Shown here one piece after another: positions 9,032 through 17,436 of a stretch of DNA of 64,000 bases; positions within the stretch are counted from its first letter, which is position 1, and the number at the start of each line of letters is the position of its first letter. The notes beneath the pieces are model-generated. The model was not told the DNA's origin. It was given only the letters and a program-made list of their open reading frames with translations, and made no database searches. The DNA lies in assembly GCA_045105775.1 (NCBI GenBank), contig JBGCDW010000083.1:9537-73536 (forward strand), given 5' to 3'. This DNA comes from Aureispira sp045105775. GTDB lineage: Bacteria > Bacteroidota > Bacteroidia > Chitinophagales > Saprospiraceae. The position numbers were made by a program, and so were the translations under genes.

Positions 9032-10177
9032 TTAATCTACAATCATTTTCTTACGCGCCAATGCACGGCCATCTACTACTACAGCATAAATATAGGCTCC
9101 TGTTGTTAGTTGACTGGTATTGATTTTTACAGTCCCTTGTCCTGTAGGAATTTCCTGACTGCTCAATTCTTTTCCATTCAAGTCAAATACAACTAATTGT
9201 GCATTCTTCATTGCTTCTGGAATAGTGTAATCAATCGTTGTGCTTCCACTAGAGGGGTTAGGGCGATTCTGGCTCAATTGGATATTGCTAGGGTTCATCA
9301 AAGTACTAGCAGAACTATTACTAGGTGCTTTGTCTTTTAGAATCAAGGCTTCTAAACGTGCCAAACGCGCTTCGAGTGCTTGGTTTTCTTCTTTGAGGGT
9401 GGTTACATCCTCTTCCAAGTCAGTAATTACATCTTGCTGCATATTGATAGCTCCAGCCAATACAGGAATAATAGCATCATACTCCATAATTTGATAATCA
9501 GCAGGCGTGCCATCCAAATCAACACCCGTACGCACAATCGTAGGCATTACCTCTTGTACTTCTTGGGTAATAAACCCATAACGTTGACCTTGAGGTAGGT
9601 TCAAGTCTGGGCGCTCATCTCTGCGGTATTCATAAGTATAACCCTGCAATTTGCCTACAATTTCCAAGGCATTATCAATAGGCTGAATATTGCGCTTAAG
9701 GCTACGGTCAGACGTTGTCCAACTTCCCCCAGAAGCTGTTGCAGAACCATAAACGGTCAAGACATTATTTGTAAATGTAGATTGTTTGAAATAAGCCAAT
9801 AAATTACCACAACCAGCCGAAAAAGTAGGGGTAAGGCTATTAGTCTCTGCAATTCCCAATCCTCTGTTACGAGCAGTGGTAATCAGTGGCAGAATTCCGA
9901 ATTTTAAAGTAGGCGTGTTTCGTAATCCTATGCTTATCGCTGTATTCTGATCAAATTGAGCTCTAAAGCCATAAAGATCACATCCTGTAGAGGGAGTTGG
10001 GCCTGGCACCCCTCCTGATTCGCCTATAGCAGCCAATTTACCAAAAGGGTTGAATGCTGTTCCAAATGGGTGAATAGCAGTGTTGTTTAATGGTTGTGTC
10101 AAGATTTGGCCATAAGCAGCACCAAACAATGCCAAAAACATCATGGTTAGGAATGTTTTTACGGAATAATTTCTCAT
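9032..10177 (-). CDS. Secreted protein with peptidase S74-like chaperone domain and T9SS sorting domain (paralogue B)
   Basis: 381 residues, same architecture as the downstream paralogue: signal peptide ending GAAYGQ, a beta-rich N-domain with the shared core NPFGKLAAIGESGG, an S74-type domain (TSDRSLKRNIQPIDNALEIV, RYGFITQEVQEVMPTIV), a coiled coil and a T9SS type A sorting domain. It carries an 11-residue coiled-coil insertion (EDVTTLKEENQ) relative to paralogue A. The N-domains of the pair differ widely, while the sorting domain is almost identical even in DNA, pointing to gene conversion. Likely a surface fibre or adhesin-type protein; the ligand is unknown. Confidence 0.85.
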   Translation of the reverse strand: MRNYSVKTFLTMMFLALFGAAYGQILTQPLNNTAIHPFGTAFNPFGKLAAIGESGGVPGPTPSTGCDLYGFRAQFDQNTAISIGLRNTPTLKFGILPLITTARNRGLGIAETNSLTPTFSAGCGNLLAYFKQSTFTNNVLTVYGSATASGGSWTTSDRSLKRNIQPIDNALEIVGKLQGYTYEYRRDERPDLNLPQGQRYGFITQEVQEVMPTIVRTGVDLDGTPADYQIMEYDAIIPVLAGAINMQQDVITDLEEDVTTLKEENQALEARLARLEALILKDKAPSNSSASTLMNPSNIQLSQNRPNPSSGSTTIDYTIPEAMKNAQLVVFDLNGKELSSQEIPTGQGTVKINTSQLTTGAYIYAVVVDGRALARKKMIVD

Positions 10178-10683
10178 AGTTTGTAAATTTAAATAAATTA
10201 ATAATGCAACTAATTAATTAGTATATACTTTGTAATACATTGATTCAGACAATGGAATTCCTGTATATAAAAGCAAGGCTACTTTTATAAGCTGTGTATA
10301 TTTGAAGATATATTTTGCTGGAAGTTAGGTCAGGTTGAGTGAGTCGGAACGTTGGGTTTGTATTTATCTAAAAGAAGAAGAGGGTTTGATTTTTTAAATA
10401 AAATAGATGCTTGAATCAGGACGATACATGTATAACTTTTCTACCTTCAAAAAGTTTAAAGAAAAATTAAATTTTCATTAGGAATCTTTTAATTGTACTA
10501 GGCATGGTTGTTTTGAAATAAAAAAATGAACAATACAACTATTATTGATTACAATTGAAACTCTAAGTCTATTTCTGCATAATGAATAATATTTTTGAAA
10601 ATTTAACATCCCAAAAAACATCTCTTAGATTCCCCTGTTATTTATGAATTTTTAAATACAATAATTGCAAAAAGCAATTCTGA
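10178..10683. other. AT-rich intergenic region upstream of paralogue B
   Basis: About 500 bases without a supported gene. The stretch at 10305-10375 resembles the region upstream of paralogue A and probably carries the promoter of the minus-strand gene. The right end runs into a DUF4249 gene relic. Confidence 0.45.
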
Positions 10684-10737
10684 CTAAAGAATGACAAAGA
10701 CTTCTACATCCTTGCTCCAAGCCCCAAAACATGGCTG
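10684..10737 (-). pseudogene. Relic of a DUF4249 gene (C-terminal tail only)
   Basis: Read on the minus strand this stretch encodes FGAWSKDVEVFVIL followed by a TAG stop. The two intact DUF4249 genes in this window end FGAWSKSVELFVVP and FGAWSKETRAFVIP. The DNA shares an 18-base exact block with 13198-13224. Nothing homologous continues beyond about 10737, where a terminator hairpin begins. I read it as the surviving 3' end of a third DUF4249 gene; it has no start and cannot be functional. Confidence 0.6.
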
Positions 10738-10742
10738 CCCTC

Positions 10743-10787
10743 AAAATTTATAAACCAAATAGGCTCAACACCTATTTGGTTTATAAA
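10743..10787 (-). terminator. Hairpin terminator of the multicopper oxidase gene
   Basis: Perfect 17-bp stem (10747-10763 with 10771-10787) and a 7-base loop, containing AACCAAATAGG/CCTATTTGGTT. The A4 on its left reads as a short T-run on the minus strand, about 80 bases after the oxidase stop. Confidence 0.7.
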
Positions 10788-10865
10788 AAAAGTTTCAAAA
10801 GGACACGCGTACTCAATTAAAGGATCGCTCCTTTGCGTCAAACTCACATAGTATTCTACCAGTTG

Positions 10866-12797
10866 CTATTGGAGTACTAATTTTTGTACAAATCGAAGAT
10901 TGCCAGAGACATATTCCACCACGATTAGCCCTCTTGGTAGATGATTGGTGGGGATATTTGAACCAGGCAAAGATGGCATATCCCTTTCATCCAATAGTTT
11001 GCCCTGTAAATCATAAAAACGCAATACGCCAGCATCTGTAAAATCGCCTTTAAAATTAATCGAATGATTGGCAGGATTTGGATACAGGGTAAGCGTTCTC
11101 TGTTCGTCTACTTTATTGATATTTGTTGGCGGATTCACCAAAGAATCAACCACTACAAATTGGTGCATCATACTATTATCCTCATGGGTAAGGATGTGGC
11201 AATGGTACATAAACCCATGTGTAAAGAGGCTGTCCATGTTATAAGGACTCGGAAAGCTATCAAATCGCGCTACATAAGTCATTTCAGCCCCTGCTCGAAT
11301 AAGTTGCACATCTTTCCAACCAAACAGTTCATCAGGAATATCTGGATAATTGAAAGTTCCTGTAGTGTCTCTAAAACCTCCTTGTCCATCTGGAATACCA
11401 ACCTTACCTACATATTTTACGACCTGAAATTGTACCTTATGAATATGCCAAGGATGGCCATGCATGGTTCTACGATTATCTATAACCCATTCTTCTTTTG
11501 TATTAACGAGCACCGTGTCATTGATAACATTCATCATCATTGGAGTACTATCAATTAACCAATTATTTCCACCACCTCCAGTCAAGCGTTTGGTTCTAGT
11601 TTTGAATATGGAACCAGGGGCTATGGCATAAGACTTTAGAGTGGCAGGCAAAGCCGTAACAGGATTGGTAGGTTGAATAGTGGTGTCCACTACAAAAGCA
11701 CACATGGCAGAACTATACCAATTGGTTTTATTACTTGTATATTTTACATCGGCTGGTAATTTATTATTGAAGTGGGTTAGATATAAGGTATCTCCATGAT
11801 TATATTGGCTAAAATCAACAACAAACTCTCTTCGATCCCCCGTTGACAGTAAGTTATTGGTAAATGGGCGCGGATAATCCACATAGCCTCCGCTCGTTGC
11901 TACCAAATACATGGTTTCAAAATGTACAGAATCATTTGGTGTGGTATAATTATACAGTAACTTCTTGGTCAATCCAATATTGAAAATTTTAATCGTGGCA
12001 CCATTCAACATTCGCAATCGAACCATTGAATGCGGAACATGTAACGAGCCGCCCACTACGCCATTGACCATACCAAAACTACCTGGACCAGGTTTGTTGC
12101 CAGCTTTGATGGAGATCACTGTGTTGGTAGTTGTATCAAAATTAAAGTTTTTGGCCTGAATGTTTAAAGGGATGTCATTTACCCCATACTCATTGGGCAA
12201 TTGAGCATAAATGGGATCATTATTAGGATCTTGAACATACATCATACCGGCCATACCTCGCGTTACCTGATCGGTCGTAAAATCCATCAAATGGCTGTGG
12301 TACCATGCCGTCTGCACCTCATCAATAATCGGAAAAATAGAATGCCATGTTTCGTTCACCTGAATGGTTTGATGTGGCCCCCCATCAGATTCAGCAGGTA
12401 AATTTAAAGCATGCCAATGCACGGTTGTGAGGGTGTCAATTTTGTTTGTAATAGGAAAATCAATCCAGTTATTTGTTCTGTTTACTACAAAAGTTGGCCC
12501 TCCGTATGTTAAAGCACCAGAGACATTGGTACTATCTGGGTTGTTGTAGGCGTATGCTTGTATTGGAACATTGAGATTGAACGTAGCAATGCTATTGTCT
12601 TTTTGACCAACAACGGTGCTTATCGCTCCGTTAGGGTCAAAATTGTGCAAGGTATCAATAATATCCAGCCGCCAATCTGGCCCATCAATAGCATATGGAA
12701 TAGGTACTTTGTTCGTAAAAAGTTGTTGTGCCTGAGTGTCCTGTGCCACCATACAGATTAGGCAAAGAAGAGCAATAAAAGTTAATCTTATTTTCAT
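10866..12797 (-). CDS. Secreted multicopper oxidase with T9SS sorting domain
   Basis: About 643 residues. The frame extends to 12833, but the ATG at 12797 directly precedes a signal peptide (MKIRLTFIALLCLICMVAQD), so I prefer it. All four copper-binding blocks are present in order: HWHALN, WYHSHLMDFT, HGHPWHIH and HCHILTHEDNSMM, supplying the type 1 and the trinuclear type 2/3 ligands. Such enzymes oxidise phenolics or metals (Cu(I), Mn, Fe) while reducing oxygen to water; the substrate cannot be told. The last ~80 residues form a T9SS type A sorting domain (LTLYPNPANHSINF ... RFVQKLVLQ), so it should be surface-attached or released. Appears monocistronic. Confidence 0.92.
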   Translation of the reverse strand: MKIRLTFIALLCLICMVAQDTQAQQLFTNKVPIPYAIDGPDWRLDIIDTLHNFDPNGAISTVVGQKDNSIATFNLNVPIQAYAYNNPDSTNVSGALTYGGPTFVVNRTNNWIDFPITNKIDTLTTVHWHALNLPAESDGGPHQTIQVNETWHSIFPIIDEVQTAWYHSHLMDFTTDQVTRGMAGMMYVQDPNNDPIYAQLPNEYGVNDIPLNIQAKNFNFDTTTNTVISIKAGNKPGPGSFGMVNGVVGGSLHVPHSMVRLRMLNGATIKIFNIGLTKKLLYNYTTPNDSVHFETMYLVATSGGYVDYPRPFTNNLLSTGDRREFVVDFSQYNHGDTLYLTHFNNKLPADVKYTSNKTNWYSSAMCAFVVDTTIQPTNPVTALPATLKSYAIAPGSIFKTRTKRLTGGGGNNWLIDSTPMMMNVINDTVLVNTKEEWVIDNRRTMHGHPWHIHKVQFQVVKYVGKVGIPDGQGGFRDTTGTFNYPDIPDELFGWKDVQLIRAGAEMTYVARFDSFPSPYNMDSLFTHGFMYHCHILTHEDNSMMHQFVVVDSLVNPPTNINKVDEQRTLTLYPNPANHSINFKGDFTDAGVLRFYDLQGKLLDERDMPSLPGSNIPTNHLPRGLIVVEYVSGNLRFVQKLVLQ

Positions 12798-12943
12798 TCT
12801 TAAAGGTTTTAATGAGTTAAATATAACATTCATTAAAATAGTAAAAATATATCAACTCAACAAACTTATTGATTTAGGAAAGGGTGTTTGTCCTATCATA
12901 TTGTACTTTCAATATTCTATTTTTTAAGTTCAGGGCAAAAAAT

Positions 12944-12986
12944 GCTGGAGGGGTCAGGCACTTTGAAAGTGCCTGACCCCTCCAGC
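12944..12986. repeat. 43-bp GC-rich perfect palindrome
   Basis: 21-bp arms (12944-12964 and 12966-12986) with one central base; the core reads GGGGTCAGGCACTTT. It is much more GC-rich than its surroundings and has no T-run, so it does not look like a normal terminator of this genome. It resembles REP-type GTGCCTGACCCC palindromes that are dispersed in many bacterial genomes; that resemblance is from memory. Confidence 0.75.
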
Positions 12987-13101
12987 TAAGAGCGATGAAA
13001 AGGCTATTCTAAGGGCAATCTCTCTTTTACCTTTCGTAAAGGCTATCTGATTGCCAAGGAAGTGGGCTTGTCTAATAAATTAAATTCATCCATTCTAAAA
13101 C

Positions 13102-13148
13102 AAAAAAGAGGCGGACGAAAAAGGATTGTTCACTTCTTCGACAGCCTC
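13102..13148 (-). terminator. Intrinsic terminator of the first TonB receptor/DUF4249 unit
   Basis: Stem GAGGC plus CGAA (13108-13119) with TTCG plus GCCTC (13137-13148), a 3-base internal loop, and an A6 run at 13102-13107 that reads T6 on the minus strand. Confidence 0.7.
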
Positions 13149-13173
13149 TGGAAATGTAAGGATATACCCACTT

Positions 13174-13986
13174 TTAAGGCACTACAAACAACTCTACACT
13201 CTTGCTCCAAGCCCCAAAATAGCCCAAAGCACCATTGGACCAATTGGTGATGGGATTGGCAGGTGCTGCACTGGTAAAGCTATTGCCCGTAAGGGCATCT
13301 TCTATAGAAAAATAATAATCAAAAATAGCCTGATCTATACTGCGTAGTTCAGCAACAATGACATCCCCAGATTCTAAAGGCTGTGAAAACAAAAACACTG
13401 AATTGGCCAAACCATTTTGGTTGTTGTCATTGAGCAAGTACTTTCGTTCCAAGAAAAACGCCTCATTATTATTGGGATTGGGCGCATAGACAAACTTGGC
13501 TAAATAAGCGTTTTGTGTTGTACTAGGATCGGTATAATGTAAGCGAACATTTCTGTAATCTGATACAAAAAAACCAAAAGTATCTACTTCTTCTATACGA
13601 ATACTGTCAATAGGAACTACGGGCAATAAAGAAGAAGAAGCTTGATATTGTTTGCCATCGACAGAGACTGATAATGTATAAGTACGCCCTACTTCGCCCC
13701 TCATAGCCACTCCATAATACCGCCCAGCAAAATAAGGCAATAAGGTTTCTTGATTGCCCAAATCATCCATAATTGTAATCGTGGCATCCTCTATGAAACG
13801 AGGTATTTGGCCATCAAAAATATCGATGGTAGTTGATAACTGTACAAAGCACAAAGAATCTTCCTCCATATAACTCTCAATCACCAATACAGGCTCATTG
13901 CCTGCTATATCTATATCGATTACCTTTTGACAACTAAATGCGAGTAGAGCAATCACTATACTACTTAAAAAAGCTAAAAATTTCAT
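13174..13986 (-). CDS. DUF4249 lipoprotein (copy 1)
   Basis: About 270 residues from the ATG at 13986. The frame runs up to 14028, but that would overlap the upstream receptor gene and bury the signal peptide. It has a lipoprotein signal (IVIALLAFSCQ) with a lipobox cysteine, then KVIDIDI...PVLVIESYMEEDS, FIEDATITIMDD and RTYTLSVSVDGKQY, the standard layout of DUF4249, an outer-membrane lipoprotein family that accompanies TonB-dependent receptors in Bacteroidota. It ends GYFGAWSKSVELFVVP. It lies 23 bases after the receptor stop, in the same operon, and probably forms the surface part of an uptake complex with it. Confidence 0.88.
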   Translation of the reverse strand: MKFLAFLSSIVIALLAFSCQKVIDIDIAGNEPVLVIESYMEEDSLCFVQLSTTIDIFDGQIPRFIEDATITIMDDLGNQETLLPYFAGRYYGVAMRGEVGRTYTLSVSVDGKQYQASSSLLPVVPIDSIRIEEVDTFGFFVSDYRNVRLHYTDPSTTQNAYLAKFVYAPNPNNNEAFFLERKYLLNDNNQNGLANSVFLFSQPLESGDVIVAELRSIDQAIFDYYFSIEDALTGNSFTSAAPANPITNWSNGALGYFGAWSKSVELFVVP

Positions 13987-14009
13987 GTATGATAGTTTTT
14001 TGGATGGAT

Positions 14010-16328
14010 TTAAAAAGAAAAATTCCAAGTGACCGTAGGAATAATCCCAAATAAGCTAGTCTGAATAGCTTCTACATTGCCTGGCCCTTCGCCTGTTGGA
14101 CGCAAAGAAATAAAGTAAGGGTTTTGACGGTTGTACACATTGTATACGCCTACCGTAAAACTAGATCGAAATTTTCTGCTGAGTTTATTGCGAAAGGTAA
14201 CCGCCAAATCTAAACGATGGGAAGGCGGCAATCTGTACCCATTTCTGTCTGTATAATAATTGAGTATTTGACCATCTACCACATATCTAGCTGTAGGCAG
14301 TGTAGCGGTAGTGCCTGTTTGATACACCCAAGCAGCAGAGAACACCCAACGTTTTTTGAGTTCGTAGGTTCCAACCACAGCAATATCATGGGTGCGATCT
14401 TGACGAGCATTGTAAGGGCGGCCACCATTGATTTCATCAAATTGATACTGTGTTTTGGAAAGGGTGTAACTGAGCCAACCACTAAAATTGCCTAGATTGG
14501 CTTGTACCAATAATTCGCCTCCATAGGACCAACCTTGCCCATTGAGAATTTGGCTTTCAATAGTAGGATTGAGCAAAATATCTGCCCCATCTTCATAATC
14601 CACTTGATTTTGCAAATACTTATAATAACCTTCCAAACTTACCGTTAGTTTTTTATCCCAAAACGACTGCTTCACGCCCAAGCTGACTTGATCTGCTATT
14701 TCAGGTTGTACCAATCGGGTACTGGGAAACCACATATCATTGGGAAAACCAATATTGCTATTGCCTAGCAAATGTACATATTGGTGAATTCTATGATAGC
14801 CCAATTCCAATAAGGTTTGAGGTTGGAAGGCGTAAGTAAGAGCCAAACGGGGTTCGATACCAAAATAAGATTGTACATGCTCTAAGGGCTTATAACGTTG
14901 TGTGCTAGTGACTTCATTTTGTTCATTGTAGGTTTTGATATCCCCTGGCCCTACTTGATTGAACATAGACAAACGCAAGCCATATACCGCTTTGAGTTGA
15001 TCGGTAATTTGCCATTCATGGCTGGCATAAATTCCACTTTCTATGCCGTGCAATTTATCAGAGATCAAGTAATCCAAAGAGTCTATACTGGTTTGTAATC
15101 GACTGGGCTGAAATTCGTGATAAGTACTATTAAAACCAAACCGGAAGGTGCTTTGGGGAGTACTGTAATAACTGTAATCTTGCTTGATGGCATAATCTCT
15201 AATCCCTGAATCAATCACAAATTCCTCCCCATCGCTTCGTGTAAAGCCATTCGTAGAAATAGTGTAGCCATACTTGTAATCGCTAAAAAAGAAGGAAGTA
15301 TTGGCAAACAACTTATCGTGAAAGGTGTGATTCCAACGAGCTGTAATGGTATAATTGCCATAGGTCAACCCACTACCATTGAACAGAAACCGATCTTGCC
15401 CCATATAACCCGAAAGGAAAACTCTATCTTTTTTTCCAAAACTGTAATTGGCTTTTAAATTCAGATCCCAAAAACCCAATGAAATATTTTGCCGAGCCAC
15501 AATACGAGCAATCAAATCCAAATAAGTTGATCTACCCGATACAATAAAAGACCCTTTATCCTTGACAATAGGCCCTTCAAACGTCAATCTTGATGCTACC
15601 AATCCAATTCCGCCAGAGAGCCCAAATTTCTTTTTGTTGCCGTTTTTCATGTAAATGTCCAACACAGAAGCCGAGCGGCCTCCATATTGAGCAGGAATTC
15701 CACCCTTGTAGATGGTCAAGTCTTTGAGTGCATCGGAATTAAATACAGAGAAAAAACCTAAGAAATGTGAGGGATTATACACCACAGCTTCATCCAATAA
15801 AATTAGATTTTGATCGGGTTTGCCTCCCCGTACCGTCAAGCCTGTACTCCCTTCACTACTAGCACTTATACCAGGCAGCAATTGGATGCTTTTGAGAATG
15901 TCTTTCTCTCCAAAAAGTACAGGCAACGTCTCCAATTGTTTGACATTAATCTTCACCGTTCCCACTCCCACTTCCTCTAGTGTGGTGGTTTCTTCTGGTT
16001 CCGCTTTTACAAGCACTTCTCCCATTTCTGCTGCCGTTTCCCCCAGTTCCAAATCAAGTTGCTTGTTTTCATTAAGTTCAATCGTAAACTCTTGAGGTTG
16101 ATAGCCCAAATAATTCACAACAAGAACATGGGTCTCAGATTCTAAGGTCAAAGAATAAAAACCATAAATATTGGTAGTTGTACCTGTGGTGCTGTTTTTT
16201 AGCATCACAGTGGCTCCAATAAGCTCTTCGCCCGAAGCAGCATCTTTGACGTAACCACTCAGGGTTGCGTTGTTTTGAGCATATAGTTTGCTACAAAACA
16301 ATAATAAAAAAATAATTTGTTTAATCAT
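14010..16328 (-). CDS. TonB-dependent receptor with carboxypeptidase-regulatory-like domain (copy 1)
   Basis: 772 residues. Signal peptide (IIFLLLFCSKLYAQ), CarboxypepD_reg-like domain (ATLSGYVKDAASGEELIGAT), plug domain (LPVLFGEKDILKSIQLLPG, then SEGSTGLTVRGGKPDQNLIL), and a 22-strand-type barrel ending in FGIIPTVTWNFSF. First gene of a two-gene unit with the DUF4249 lipoprotein, and clearly paralogous to the receptor at 17437-19752, which has the same blocks in the same order. It imports an unknown ligand across the outer membrane using TonB; a TonB-type protein is encoded at 62.4 kb. Confidence 0.92.
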   Translation of the reverse strand: MIKQIIFLLLFCSKLYAQNNATLSGYVKDAASGEELIGATVMLKNSTTGTTTNIYGFYSLTLESETHVLVVNYLGYQPQEFTIELNENKQLDLELGETAAEMGEVLVKAEPEETTTLEEVGVGTVKINVKQLETLPVLFGEKDILKSIQLLPGISASSEGSTGLTVRGGKPDQNLILLDEAVVYNPSHFLGFFSVFNSDALKDLTIYKGGIPAQYGGRSASVLDIYMKNGNKKKFGLSGGIGLVASRLTFEGPIVKDKGSFIVSGRSTYLDLIARIVARQNISLGFWDLNLKANYSFGKKDRVFLSGYMGQDRFLFNGSGLTYGNYTITARWNHTFHDKLFANTSFFFSDYKYGYTISTNGFTRSDGEEFVIDSGIRDYAIKQDYSYYSTPQSTFRFGFNSTYHEFQPSRLQTSIDSLDYLISDKLHGIESGIYASHEWQITDQLKAVYGLRLSMFNQVGPGDIKTYNEQNEVTSTQRYKPLEHVQSYFGIEPRLALTYAFQPQTLLELGYHRIHQYVHLLGNSNIGFPNDMWFPSTRLVQPEIADQVSLGVKQSFWDKKLTVSLEGYYKYLQNQVDYEDGADILLNPTIESQILNGQGWSYGGELLVQANLGNFSGWLSYTLSKTQYQFDEINGGRPYNARQDRTHDIAVVGTYELKKRWVFSAAWVYQTGTTATLPTARYVVDGQILNYYTDRNGYRLPPSHRLDLAVTFRNKLSRKFRSSFTVGVYNVYNRQNPYFISLRPTGEGPGNVEAIQTSLFGIIPTVTWNFSF

Positions 16329-16481
16329 GTTTTATGAGTTGGATAGAGTAGGCTCAAGAATAGATCAACTTATTCTTGGCATTGAATAGAAAAACTGTAC
16401 TGGGGAAATGTCAGTTAGTAGTGAAGGGGAACTACATTAGTGCAAACGTTAAAACATAAAAAAAAGCTGGGCTTTAAGCAC

Positions 16482-16519
16482 AAAAAAATGTTGCTACAAA
16501 ACAATTTTGTAGCAACATT
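16482..16519 (-). terminator. Intrinsic terminator of the second TonB receptor/DUF4249 unit
   Basis: 15-bp perfect stem (16487-16501 / 16505-16519, arm AATGTTGCTACAAAA) with a 3-base loop. The adjoining A-run at 16482-16486 reads as T on the minus strand. Confidence 0.9.
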
Positions 16520-16573
16520 CTAGATTCAATAATTTTTATTCTAGTGTAATACTCTATGATACACCATTGTTTA

Positions 16574-17389
16574 TCAAGGAATAACAAAGGCGCGGGTTTC
16601 CTTACTCCAAGCTCCAAAATAGCCCAATGCACCTTCAGAAAAATTGGTAGTAGGGTTACTTGGAGCAGCACTACCAAAACCACCTGTTATAGCATCTTGC
16701 AATGTTTTAAAATACAAATGAGTGGTTCGATCTAAGCTCGCCAACTCTGTAGTAATCGTATCACCAGAGACAAACGGATTGGTGGTGGTAAAACTACGGG
16801 TAGCGATGCCATTGCTCAAATCATCGTCTGCAATTCTGTAATCCGTTACCAAACCCTGCTCTGTATCACTAGAATCAAAATAAGTAGTGCGTACAGCATA
16901 GTAGTTTTGTACCACTGCTGGATCCGTATAATTAACATAGGCCCAGTAACGTTCTGGCCCATTGCCTCCACCTCCAAAAAAGCCACTCAAAGATTGTATC
17001 GAAAAGCTATCAATAGGAACGAGTGGCGGCATTTTAGACTCCGCAGTATAAGTATTGGCATCAATCGTAACACTCAAGGTGTACGTGCGCCCTATAATAC
17101 CTCTAACAGTACTCCCTTGATAAATCCCATCCCCTTGATAATTCAGTTGCTCACTGTTTCCTGCATCGTCTGTAATGGTAATGACAGCATCGGTAACAAA
17201 AGGAGAAGAACTGTTATCAAAGAAATTACTAGTATAGGTGGCTAAGACATAACAAGCCGAATCATTCTCAATATATGATTCTATAACAGGAACAGGATTG
17301 GCATCATTAATATTGATGTCAATAACCTTTTCACAACTCGCTGAAAGTGCCAACAAAGTTATAAGAGAAATAAAATAACGAATAGTCAT
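16574..17389 (-). CDS. DUF4249 lipoprotein (copy 2)
   Basis: 271 residues. Lipoprotein signal (FISLITLLALSASCE) with the cysteine at about residue 19, then KVIDININDANPVPVIESYI, VTDAVITITDDAG and RTYTLSVTIDANTY, parallel to copy 1. A glycine-rich loop (SGFFGGGGNGP) is specific to this copy. It ends GYFGAWSKETRAFVIP. It follows its receptor gene by 47 bases and is followed by a terminator, so the pair forms one operon. Sequence divergence from copy 1 is strong outside the shared blocks, so the two units probably handle different ligands. Confidence 0.88.
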   Translation of the reverse strand: MTIRYFISLITLLALSASCEKVIDININDANPVPVIESYIENDSACYVLATYTSNFFDNSSSPFVTDAVITITDDAGNSEQLNYQGDGIYQGSTVRGIIGRTYTLSVTIDANTYTAESKMPPLVPIDSFSIQSLSGFFGGGGNGPERYWAYVNYTDPAVVQNYYAVRTTYFDSSDTEQGLVTDYRIADDDLSNGIATRSFTTTNPFVSGDTITTELASLDRTTHLYFKTLQDAITGGFGSAAPSNPTTNFSEGALGYFGAWSKETRAFVIP

Positions 17390-17436
17390 AATAAATTAAA
17401 TATTAGAAGTCCCCTTTAAAGGGTTATTGAAGTTGT

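Noticed and set aside
10689..10752. 20-residue plus-strand frame MTKTSTSLLQAPKHGCPQNL
   Set aside because: Its DNA is explained by the antisense DUF4249 relic.
11064..11558. 164-residue plus-strand frame
   Set aside because: Antisense to the copper-binding C-terminal half of the multicopper oxidase gene.
13062..13250. 62-residue plus-strand frame after the GC-rich palindrome
   Set aside because: Runs across the minus-strand terminator and into the 3' end of the DUF4249 gene; no motif.
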